Shown: positions 1-5,188 of the stretch, piece after piece | Position numbering within the stretch: the stretch's first letter is position 1 | Layout: every line of letters starts with the position of its first letter | From: Chloroflexota bacterium | GTDB lineage: Bacteria; Chloroflexota; FW602-bin22; JAMCYS01 | Reading direction: 5' to 3' | Length of the DNA: 5,188 nucleotides | NCBI GenBank assembly: GCA_021847625.1 | Contig: JAJZQK010000312.1 | Coordinates: 1 to 5,188, forward strand | Made by a program: the position numbers and the translations under genes | Notes under the pieces: model-generated | Databases searched by the model: none | Seen by the model: the letters and a program-made list of their open reading frames with translations, nothing else | Told to the model about the DNA's origin: nothing

Positions 1-433
1 CGCCCCGGCGCATCTCGTTCAGGTGCAAGCCATAGCCGCCGATCTGGAAGCCTTCCTTCAGCTCGGCCGGGTAGGAGGTCGGGTAGTTGACGATGATCGA
101 GCGCTTGCCGACCCGTTCCGCCGCCTTCCAGATCTGCTCCGCCTGCACGAAGTGGGCGTCGAAGTTCTGGTGGACCTTGTCCAGGGGGTCGCCCGGGACG
201 TGGCCGTCGAAGTCGGTGATGCCGTGGGTGCCGGCCCAGGCGCCCGTGGCCAGCGTCGTCCAGTTGGGGGGCGTGATCGTCGGATAGGGCGGCAGGCAGT
301 TGGGTGCGAACACGCCTTGCTTGATAAGCCTGCCCAGGGTCGGCAGCTTACCTTCCGTGGCCCACTTGTGCAGACGCCAGACGATCGGGGCGTCGATGCC
401 GAGAACCATAACCTTCTCGGGCTTGTTTGCCAT
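1..433 (-). CDS. Alkaline-phosphatase-superfamily phosphodiesterase (type I phosphodiesterase/nucleotide pyrophosphatase-like), N-terminal part
   Basis: The first 144 codons are visible and the frame runs off the left edge, so the C-terminal metal ligands cannot be seen. The N-terminus reads VMVLGIDAP (residues 8-16), where Asp14 is the expected first metal ligand. LPTLGRLIKQGVF follows at 30-42. PTITPPNWTTLATG (51-64) leads into GTHGITDF (68-75). This is the active-site signature of type I phosphodiesterases, and Thr54 is the probable nucleophile, with Asn57 also in a conserved position. Family members hydrolyse phosphodiester or phosphomonoester bonds using two metal ions; the substrate here cannot be read from the sequence. 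There is no signal peptide in the visible part, so the protein looks cytoplasmic. The ATG is supported by AAGGAGG nine bases upstream (443-449). It lies 78 bp after the solute-binding protein gene on the same strand and is probably co-transcribed with it. The family call is firm; the specific role is unknown. Confidence 0.88.
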   Translation of the reverse strand, partial: MANKPEKVMVLGIDAPIVWRLHKWATEGKLPTLGRLIKQGVFAPNCLPPYPTITPPNWTTLATGAWAGTHGITDFDGHVPGDPLDKVHQNFDAHFVQAEQIWKAAERVGKRSIIVNYPTSYPAELKEGFQIGGYGLHLNEMRRG

Positions 434-462
434 TACGTATGTCCTCCTTGTGTATTACCTAA

Positions 463-496
463 CGAGGGGGAGCGAAATGCTCACCGCTCCCTCTCG
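463..496 (-). promoter_or_regulatory. Intercistronic stem-loop between the binding-protein and phosphodiesterase genes
   Basis: Arms at 463-474 and 485-496 pair over 12 positions with a single mismatch (467 against 492) and a 10-base loop. The seven pairs nearest the loop (468-474 with 485-491) are perfect and GC-rich. Only two T residues follow on the minus strand, so it is a poor classical terminator. Stem-loops just after solute-binding protein genes often protect the upstream mRNA end or partly terminate transcription, so the binding protein is made in excess over downstream products. That role is inferred here; the pairing is seen directly. Confidence 0.55.
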
Positions 497-511
497 CGGG
501 GGCGACAAGCG

Positions 512-2188
512 TTACTTGTCGAGCCAGACGTTGTCCATCAGGGGTGTCCACTCAGGGCCGAACCTCAGGTCTTTCACGTAGTCTCGGTATAGCCAGAATG
601 ACTGATTAGGGGCAATAGGCATCGAGAAGCTCTCGTCCAGAAACCATTCTTGGATCTGGCGATAGAGAGCCTTTCGCTTCTCCATGTCCAGCGTGCTGGC
701 CGCCTCCGTTCGCCACCTGACATAGTCCGGCGACTGGAATCCTATCTGGCCTCCCTCTGACTTATCAAGCCAAATGTTGGTAGCAGCCAACATCGTACCG
801 GGGTCGCGGTTGGCCCGGCCGTAGTTATGCACTGCCATCTCGAACTTGCCCGCTATTATGCGCCCGGGATATAGCCCAGACTCCACATTCTCAATGCGAG
901 CCTTGATGCCGATCTTCGCCAGGTCGGCTTGGAGAATCTGGCCAAGGTCAAACTGGGGAGGGTTTATGGCCTTGGAAAGTAGGATCGAGGTCTCGAAACC
1001 GTCCGCATGGCCGGCCTCAGCAAGCAACGCCTTTGCCTTATCTAGGTCGTACGGGTATCTGCCCTCGAGATCAGGGAAGTAGGCCCACGAACCCTTGGGC
1101 CAATTCAGCCAAGTGGGCTCGACCAAGTCACTGAGCGCCGTCCTGACACAACGTTCGCGATCTATAGCGTGGTTGATTGCTTGGCGCACCTTCTTGTTAC
1201 TCAGTGGCCCTGATGTAACATTGACGGCAATGTGGAAAATGCTTGGCGTACCCAGGCCGCCATCAACAGCGTACCCCTTCTGGCCCTTAAGCCGGGCGAC
1301 GTCGAGGAAAGACGGCGACCATGTCGCATCGACAGCTCCGGCCTCAAGGTTGATAACTAGCGCCGCCGCGTCTGGAATCGACTTAAGCTGATATTCATCT
1401 ACATATGGCTTACCCTTGTCCCAGTAATCATCAAAGCGCTTCATGTGGATCTCATTAGGCGGAATGTATTTGTCCACCATAAACGGGCCAGAACCCACGT
1501 CGGTCTTGGAAATGTCTCCAATCGTTGACTTGTCATAGATGCACAAGGTATCGAGGGCATCGAAGATCAAAGGATTAGGTTTGTCGAAGGATAGTTCGAT
1601 CGAGTAGTTGTCTACGACCTTCAGTTCCTTGATCAGCTGGTAGGCTGGGCGCAAATGGGCACCATTGGCCGGATCTAAGGCCCACTCGTGGGAGAACTTC
1701 ACATCTTCGGCCGTTAGATCCCGCCCGCTATGGAACTTGACGCCCTGGCGCAACTTCAGCGCGAGCGTCAACCCATCAGGAGAGACCTTCCAAGACTCCG
1801 CCAGCTCTGGTTGCGGGTTAAGGTCATAGTCTAGGCGGACCAACATGTTGTACAAGGCCCGAATGTACCCGAAGTTCGCCCTGACGAGATGCATCCCGTT
1901 GAAGTCGTTGATTCTTGGAGTGCGCGCGACAATGAACGTGCCGCCAGTCTTGGGTCCCTGGGGTGCAGGGGTAGCCGTGGGGGCCGGCGCCTTTGTCGGC
2001 GCCGCGGCAGGGCCAGTCGTCGGTGCGGGGGCGGCACCCTTGGTCGGAGCGGCCGGCGCCGCGGGCGCCTGGGTTGGGGCCGTGGTGGGGCTACTGCAGG
2101 CGGCCAGCAGGTAGACCCCGGCCGTGCCGATGCCCACCTTCAGAAAGTCACGACGGGTGAGATTTCGATCTGCCCTTTTGGTTACCAT
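512..2188 (-). CDS. ABC transporter solute-binding lipoprotein, family 5 (oligopeptide/oligosaccharide type)
   Basis: A 558-residue extracytoplasmic receptor that would deliver a ligand to an ABC importer. The N-terminus has a twin-arginine motif (LTRRDFLK, 10-17), a hydrophobic stretch, and the lipobox LAAC with Cys31, so it should be a Tat-exported, membrane-anchored lipoprotein. A Pro/Ala/Thr linker (32-81) precedes the binding domain. Family 5 hallmarks follow: PELAESWKVSPDGL (127-140), LRQGVKFHSGRDLTAEDVKF (146-165), VRQAINHAIDRE (334-345) and DLDKAKALLAEAG (381-393). Length fits the family. The ATG at 2188 is preferred because AGGAGG lies 12 bases upstream and the Tat signal starts there; an ATG 25 codons earlier would put that site inside the coding region. 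The ligand is unknown: family 5 proteins bind peptides, nickel, heme or oligosaccharides, and a LacI-type neighbour tilts the guess to sugars. The middle and 3' parts of the gene are clearly poorer in GC than the flanking genes. Confidence 0.93.
   Translation of the reverse strand: MVTKRADRNLTRRDFLKVGIGTAGVYLLAACSSPTTAPTQAPAAPAAPTKGAAPAPTTGPAAAPTKAPAPTATPAPQGPKTGGTFIVARTPRINDFNGMHLVRANFGYIRALYNMLVRLDYDLNPQPELAESWKVSPDGLTLALKLRQGVKFHSGRDLTAEDVKFSHEWALDPANGAHLRPAYQLIKELKVVDNYSIELSFDKPNPLIFDALDTLCIYDKSTIGDISKTDVGSGPFMVDKYIPPNEIHMKRFDDYWDKGKPYVDEYQLKSIPDAAALVINLEAGAVDATWSPSFLDVARLKGQKGYAVDGGLGTPSIFHIAVNVTSGPLSNKKVRQAINHAIDRERCVRTALSDLVEPTWLNWPKGSWAYFPDLEGRYPYDLDKAKALLAEAGHADGFETSILLSKAINPPQFDLGQILQADLAKIGIKARIENVESGLYPGRIIAGKFEMAVHNYGRANRDPGTMLAATNIWLDKSEGGQIGFQSPDYVRWRTEAASTLDMEKRKALYRQIQEWFLDESFSMPIAPNQSFWLYRDYVKDLRFGPEWTPLMDNVWLDK
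1946..2095 (-). repeat. Low-complexity Pro/Ala/Thr linker coding region
   Basis: Residues 32-81 of the binding protein are almost entirely Pro, Ala, Thr and Gly, with imperfect APTK/APTT/APAP units (for example APTQAPAAPAAPTKGAAPAP). Such a linker directly after the lipidated cysteine acts as a flexible tether from membrane or cell wall to the binding domain. The DNA is very GC-rich with repeated GGCGCC-type words, unlike the rest of this gene. Confidence 0.75.
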
Positions 2189-2366
2189 GGATTCACATTT
2201 CCTCCTCTTAACAGCAATCCTTGGTCCAACAACAGGTCTGCCAACGGAAGAGACCGTGGCCATACATCAGACCGATACAGACACCACTGTAAGCAACGCT
2301 CTGCCTAACGCTCACCTCCTTCCATCTACCACTGCCGGCAGGCGACACCGCCCACCGCCTTCCTAC
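2189..2366 (-). other. Intergenic leader between repressor and binding-protein genes
   Basis: This 178-bp gap holds no clear terminator: a small hairpin (GGCG/CGCC at 2341-2344 and 2349-2352) just after the repressor stop has no T run, so read-through into the binding-protein gene is plausible. No good sigma70 promoter was found on the minus strand; TTGCTT (2292-2297) could be a -35 box but lacks a convincing -10. A perfect Shine-Dalgarno string AAGGAGGTGA (2312-2321) stands far from any annotated start. The core ACCGAT of the repressor operator recurs at 2271-2276, in a site with poor symmetry. Confidence 0.5.
2201..2206 (-). promoter_or_regulatory. Ribosome binding site deciding the binding-protein start
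   Basis: AGGAGG on the minus strand, followed by AAA and then the ATG at 2188 after a 12-base gap. The spacing is long but the match is perfect. It selects the 558-residue start over the longer in-frame reading that begins at 2263. Confidence 0.75.
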
Positions 2367-3398
2367 TTACCTGACCGTAGGCGACAAATAGCCAACGTCG
2401 GCACCGAGAGACGATTCCCTGATCGCCAGGCGCACGGGCACGAGCACCTCGCGCGGCGGCAGGGAGGCAAAACCGTGGCCCATCCGCTCCAGCGCCAGAT
2501 CTACTGCCCGCCGGCCGATCCTCTCCCCGTCGAACTCGATGTTCGTCAACGCCGGGCTAGCCAGAAAGGCCCACTCGATGGCACCCGTGGCCACAAAGGC
2601 GACATCAGCGGGGACGCGTAGCCCCCGCTCCATTAGGTGGGACAGCACGCCCACAGTGACAATCGTGGAGCTGGCCAGGATGGCATCTGCACCACGTGAC
2701 AGCAGATCATCGGTTGCCGCAAACGTCGTGTCTCCCTTCGAGGGGCAGGTCTGGATGAGTTGTTCGTCCGCGGCCAAACCCGCATCCGCGTAGGCCGCGC
2801 GATAGCCTTCGACGCGCGCGGTGCTGGCCATCCTCGTCGCCGCCCCGGCGATGAGCAAGCCGATCCGTCGCCTGCCCGTCTCCAGCAGGTGCCGTGTCGC
2901 GAGGTAGGCCCCCTGCCGATAGTCGGCCATCAGGACGTCGGCCGTGATGCCGGCGGGCCGGGAGCCGATGAAGATGACGGGGATGCCCGCATGCTGCACC
3001 CGTAGATAAGGGCTGGGATCGTCGGTCGTGGCGTACGTGATGACGGCGGCGACGCGCTGGCGAGTCATGACTTCGAGGTGGGCTCGTTCTAGATCAGGAT
3101 CGTCGGCCATGGCCGAGACCAGCAGGGCATAGCCGGCCTGGTGGGCGTGGAGGCTCGCGCCCTGGATGATGGCGGCGACCGTCGGGTTCGTGGTGTGGGA
3201 GACGCAGAAGCCGATGGACCGATTGCGCCCCGTGCGCAGGGCGCCGGCAAAGTGGTCCGGCTGGTAGCCGAGCTTCTTCGCCGCTGCCAGCACCTTGCGC
3301 CGGGTCTGTTCGCTTACCGGACCGCTGCCGCTGAAGACGATGGAGACCGTGCTGGGCGACACGCCGGCCAGGGCGGCCACGTCCCTGATCTTTGCCAC
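2367..3398 (-). CDS. LacI-family transcriptional repressor
   Basis: A 343-residue regulator of standard length. The N-terminal helix-turn-helix reads IRDVAALAGVSPSTVS (4-19), followed by VSEQTRRKVLAAAKKLGY (28-45) and the hinge region PDHFAGALRTGR (47-58). The effector domain starts at SIGFCVSHTTNP (61-72) and has GIPVIFIGSRP (138-148), VEGYRAAYADAGL (196-208), VPADVAFVA (262-270) and the closing LAIRESS (324-330). It should bind DNA as a dimer and release it, or grip it, on binding a small ligand, usually a sugar or nucleoside. The conserved GxDD segment before the PALTNI motif (282-287) is replaced by ATGAIEW (270-276), so the ligand may be unusual. The start is GTG at 3398, with GGGGGTG five bases upstream. 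A consensus promoter with a LacI-type operator lies just upstream, pointing to autoregulation. The binding-protein gene follows on the same strand and is the most likely target. Confidence 0.95.
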   Translation of the reverse strand: MAKIRDVAALAGVSPSTVSIVFSGSGPVSEQTRRKVLAAAKKLGYQPDHFAGALRTGRNRSIGFCVSHTTNPTVAAIIQGASLHAHQAGYALLVSAMADDPDLERAHLEVMTRQRVAAVITYATTDDPSPYLRVQHAGIPVIFIGSRPAGITADVLMADYRQGAYLATRHLLETGRRRIGLLIAGAATRMASTARVEGYRAAYADAGLAADEQLIQTCPSKGDTTFAATDDLLSRGADAILASSTIVTVGVLSHLMERGLRVPADVAFVATGAIEWAFLASPALTNIEFDGERIGRRAVDLALERMGHGFASLPPREVLVPVRLAIRESSLGADVGYLSPTVR

Positions 3399-3424
3399 TG
3401 CTTCACCCCCAAGTCGGTGGACGG

Positions 3425-3438
3425 TCGAACCGATTCGA
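3425..3438. promoter_or_regulatory. LacI-type operator at the repressor's own start point
   Basis: TCGAACCGATTCGA is a 14-bp palindrome with a central CG and a single mismatched pair (3430/3433). It fits the family pattern AAnCGnTT exactly at 3428-3435. It starts at the last base of the predicted -10 box and covers the expected transcription start, where a bound repressor blocks polymerase. That the neighbouring repressor is the binder is inferred from position. Confidence 0.65.
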
Positions 3439-3466
3439 TTGTCCCATGTACCGGGCGGGTTGTCAA
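3438..3466 (-). promoter_or_regulatory. Sigma70-type promoter of the LacI-family gene
   Basis: On the minus strand a perfect TTGACA (3461-3466) is followed by a 17-bp spacer and GACAAT (3438-3443), a four-of-six match to the -10 consensus. The start would fall near 3431, giving a leader of about 32 bases before the GTG start, with the operator across it. Confidence 0.7.
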
Positions 3467-3472
3467 TACCTC

Positions 3473-3499
3473 GCCTAACCAGGCAAACGCACGCCGTTT
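3473..3499. repeat. Two adjacent inverted repeats between the divergent promoters
   Basis: GCCT-AACC-AGGC (3473-3484) is a perfect 4-bp-arm inverted repeat. AAACG-CACGC-CGTTT (3485-3499) follows directly with 5-bp arms. The first lies between the two -35 boxes and the second overlaps the first bases of the rightward -35 box, so both are placed where a regulator could act on either promoter. The arms are short, so chance is a serious alternative. Confidence 0.3.
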
Positions 3500-3525
3500 A
3501 CAGCCAGCGGCCGACCTGAGACAAT
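3497..3525 (+). promoter_or_regulatory. Sigma70-type promoter of the macroglobulin gene
   Basis: TTTACA (3497-3502, five of six to TTGACA) and GACAAT (3520-3525) are separated by 17 bp. The -10 hexamer is identical to that of the divergent repressor promoter. A start near 3532 would give a leader of about 79 bases carrying a possible hairpin. Confidence 0.55.
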
Positions 3526-3542
3526 GTGCCCCGGTAGAGTAT

Positions 3543-3566
3543 GAAGGGGAACTTTTTCCCTCCTTC
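3543..3566 (+). promoter_or_regulatory. Possible hairpin in the macroglobulin leader
   Basis: GGGAA (3547-3551) pairs with TTCCC (3556-3560) around a CTTT loop. After a two-base bulge (3561-3562) the stem continues with GAAG (3543-3546) against CTTC (3563-3566), nine pairs in all. It lies in the predicted untranslated leader. It has no T run after it, so it is not an intrinsic terminator; a role in mRNA stability or translation is only a guess. Confidence 0.3.
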
Positions 3567-3610
3567 CTTCGTTATGGTATTAGAAGGATCGCATACCGGG
3601 GAGGTGGCAG

Positions 3611-5188
3611 ATGACTAGGCCAAGTACCGTCCTAACGCTGATGCTATGCATGGTGTTGCTCGTGACATCCCTATCCTGCAGCGCGCCGGGGGATCAACAG
3701 CCAACCCCGGCACCCACCGTGGGCCCGGGCGTCACCCCCGTGGGCGGCCCCGAGGATAAGGTCGACGGCTACATGGCCGTGGCGCCGCGCATCCTCCGCG
3801 CGGGGCAGAGCGAGACGGTCTCCGTGTCGCTCCTGCGCGGGAAGAGCCCCGCCAACGCCACGGTGCAGGTGGCCCTCCTCAAGGACGGCAAGTCGCTGGC
3901 CGAATCCACCAGCTACGTGACCGGCCGCGGGGACCTGCAAATTGCCGTGCCGAAACTGGCCGAGGGTGAGTACCAGCTCCAGGTCAAGGGCAACTCCTTC
4001 CAGACCGCCTCGCCGGTCCGTGTCGAGGACGGCACCCTCATCTTCCTGGAAACGTACAAGCCCATCTACAAGCCCGGCCAGACCGTCCATATCCGCACCC
4101 TCACCCTCGACCCGGCCCTGAAGCCGGTCGCCGGGACCACCACCGTCGAGGTGCTGGACGCCAAGGGGCTGAAGATCTATAAGGCCGACGTGAAGACCGA
4201 CGAGTACGGCATGGCCAGCGTGGACCTGCCCCTCTCGACCGAGCCGAACCTCGGCGTCTGGAAGATCAACGCCCAGTCCGACAAACGATCGGCCCAGCTG
4301 GACATCAGGGTCGAACGCTACGTCCTCCCCAAGTACGAGGTTACCCTCGACCTGGCCAAGGACTGGGTCCTCGCCAGCGAGCCCATCAAGGGCACGGTGG
4401 CCGCCGAGTATAGCTACGGCAAGCCCGTGAAGGGCGAGGTCGAGATCAAGGCCCTGCGCTACGTGGGCACCTGGCAAGAGTACGCCAACGTCACCCGCGA
4501 CATCGATGGGAAGCTCGACTTTGACCTGCCCGCGGTGCAGTACGTCAGCGGCGTGCCCGCCGCCAAGGGCATGGGCAACGTCAGCCTCGAGGTCACCGTG
4601 CGCGAGAAGGCGACCGGCTACGAGGAGAAGACGACGCAGCTGCTGACGGTCGCGCCGAGCCCGGTCACGCTGCAGGTGATACCCGACAGCTCCTCCTTTA
4701 AGCCCGGGTTGCCCCTCTCTATGTTGATCATTGCCGAGACGCCAGATCGCCAGCCGGTCGACGCCGACGTACGGCTCACCCTCAACTACACGAAGGAAAG
4801 CTTCAACGTCACACAGGATAGCCAGAGGGTGTCGGTGCGCCAGGGCAAGGCCCTGCTCAAGGTGACGCCCCCTGCCGACGCCATCTCGCTGAGCCTGTCC
4901 GCCACGGCGCAGGACGCTTACACGTCCCTGGCGATGCAGGCCGGCCACTCCCCCACCGGCTCCTTCATCAGCGTCGAGCAACTGGGCGGGGCCACGCTGC
5001 GGGTGGGTGATACGGCGCGGTTCAGAGTGTCGGCCACCAAGGAAGCCAGAAACTTCTACTACGAGGTCGTCTCGCGTGGGAAGATCCTCTTCTCGGACTT
5101 CTCGCCCACGCCCGAGTTCTCGTTCACCGTGACGCCGCTGATGTCGCCGGAGGCTCGTCTGCTGGTCTACCAGGTACTGCCGACCTCG
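3611..5188 (+). CDS. Alpha-2-macroglobulin family lipoprotein, complement C3/A2M-like, N-terminal part
   Basis: The first 526 codons are visible and the frame is open to the right edge. A signal peptide (hydrophobic 7-22) ends in SLSC; Cys23 with a Pro-rich tail (31-43) suggests a lipoprotein, though the lipobox is not ideal. Macroglobulin (MG) domains then follow in order. MG1 is about 53-139 (YMAVAPRIL, LQVKG). MG2 is about 141-235 (ETYKPIYKPGQTVHIRTLTLD, 147-167; LPLSTEPNLGVWKI, 206-219). MG3 is about 236-347 (YVLPKYEV, 237-244; YSYGKPVKG, 267-275). MG4 is about 348-445, and MG5 starts near 450 (FYYEVVSRGKILFS, 482-495; ARLLVYQV, 515-522). These signatures match animal A2M, C3 and CD109. 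Family members trap proteases or attach to targets through a CxEQ thioester, but bait region and thioester would lie beyond the window. GGGGAGGT lies five bases before the ATG, and an in-frame TAG upstream excludes a longer start. No pbpC-like partner is visible. Confidence 0.92.
   Translation, partial: MTRPSTVLTLMLCMVLLVTSLSCSAPGDQQPTPAPTVGPGVTPVGGPEDKVDGYMAVAPRILRAGQSETVSVSLLRGKSPANATVQVALLKDGKSLAESTSYVTGRGDLQIAVPKLAEGEYQLQVKGNSFQTASPVRVEDGTLIFLETYKPIYKPGQTVHIRTLTLDPALKPVAGTTTVEVLDAKGLKIYKADVKTDEYGMASVDLPLSTEPNLGVWKINAQSDKRSAQLDIRVERYVLPKYEVTLDLAKDWVLASEPIKGTVAAEYSYGKPVKGEVEIKALRYVGTWQEYANVTRDIDGKLDFDLPAVQYVSGVPAAKGMGNVSLEVTVREKATGYEEKTTQLLTVAPSPVTLQVIPDSSSFKPGLPLSMLIIAETPDRQPVDADVRLTLNYTKESFNVTQDSQRVSVRQGKALLKVTPPADAISLSLSATAQDAYTSLAMQAGHSPTGSFISVEQLGGATLRVGDTARFRVSATKEARNFYYEVVSRGKILFSDFSPTPEFSFTVTPLMSPEARLLVYQVLPTS

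Noticed and set aside
23..592. Open frame of 189 codons on the plus strand
   Set aside because: It is antisense to the phosphodiesterase and the end of the binding-protein gene, both of which have clear motifs and ribosome binding sites; its own sequence resembles nothing.
2189..2263. Longer N-terminus (25 extra residues) for the binding protein
   Set aside because: It would place the AGGAGG site inside the coding region and bury the Tat signal, which must be at the N-terminus; no ribosome binding site precedes the upstream ATG.
2332..2341. Perfect 10-bp palindrome CTGCCGGCAG as a LacI operator
   Set aside because: It has a central CG but lacks the AAnCGnTT flanks of the operator found upstream of the repressor, and such GC-rich palindromes are frequent by chance in this base composition.
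2341..2352. Hairpin GGCG/CGCC as terminator of the repressor gene
   Set aside because: The stem has only four pairs and no T run follows on the minus strand.
2367..2621. Plus-strand frames opposite the 3' end of the repressor
   Set aside because: They carry no motif or ribosome binding site and are explained as shadows of the repressor reading frame.
3671..4981. Long open frame of 436 codons on the minus strand inside the macroglobulin gene
   Set aside because: Its protein is rich in Gly, Asp, His, Leu and Val with no family motif, and the plus-strand frame has unmistakable macroglobulin domains. Long antisense frames are common in GC-rich coding DNA.

Overview
The window most likely comes from a GC-rich bacterium of the Chloroflexota or a similar lineage. 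This is inferred from style, not from a marker gene. The solute-binding lipoprotein has a long Pro/Ala/Thr linker after its lipobox cysteine, a Tat-type lipoprotein signal, and strong AGGAGG ribosome binding sites beside it. Each trait also occurs elsewhere, so the assignment is tentative.

Layout: three genes lie on the minus strand and one on the plus strand. Reading the minus strand from right to left, a LacI-family repressor (2367-3398) is followed after 178 bp by a family 5 ABC-transporter solute-binding lipoprotein (512-2188). After a further 78 bp comes the start of an alkaline-phosphatase-superfamily phosphodiesterase (1-433, cut by the window edge). Going right from 3611, divergent from the repressor, is the first 526 codons of a very animal-like alpha-2-macroglobulin lipoprotein, cut by the right edge.

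The 212 bp between the divergent genes holds the clearest regulatory DNA. Two back-to-back sigma70-type promoters share the same -10 hexamer (GACAAT) and both have 17-bp spacers. A LacI-type operator with a central CG (TCGAACCGATTCGA) lies at the expected start point of the repressor's own transcript. Two short inverted repeats lie between the two -35 boxes or touch one of them.

How the parts may work together (inference): the repressor probably controls itself and the import module to its left. In that module the binding protein captures a small oligomer (peptide or oligosaccharide) outside the cell, and the phosphodiesterase may act on a phosphorylated or phosphodiester compound. Permease and ATPase genes are not in the window and may lie beyond its left edge. 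The macroglobulin is a separate function, probably a surface protease trap or defence protein, sharing only the promoter region. No RNA gene, CRISPR array, insertion sequence or tRNA was seen. No stretch longer than 212 bp lacks a gene.
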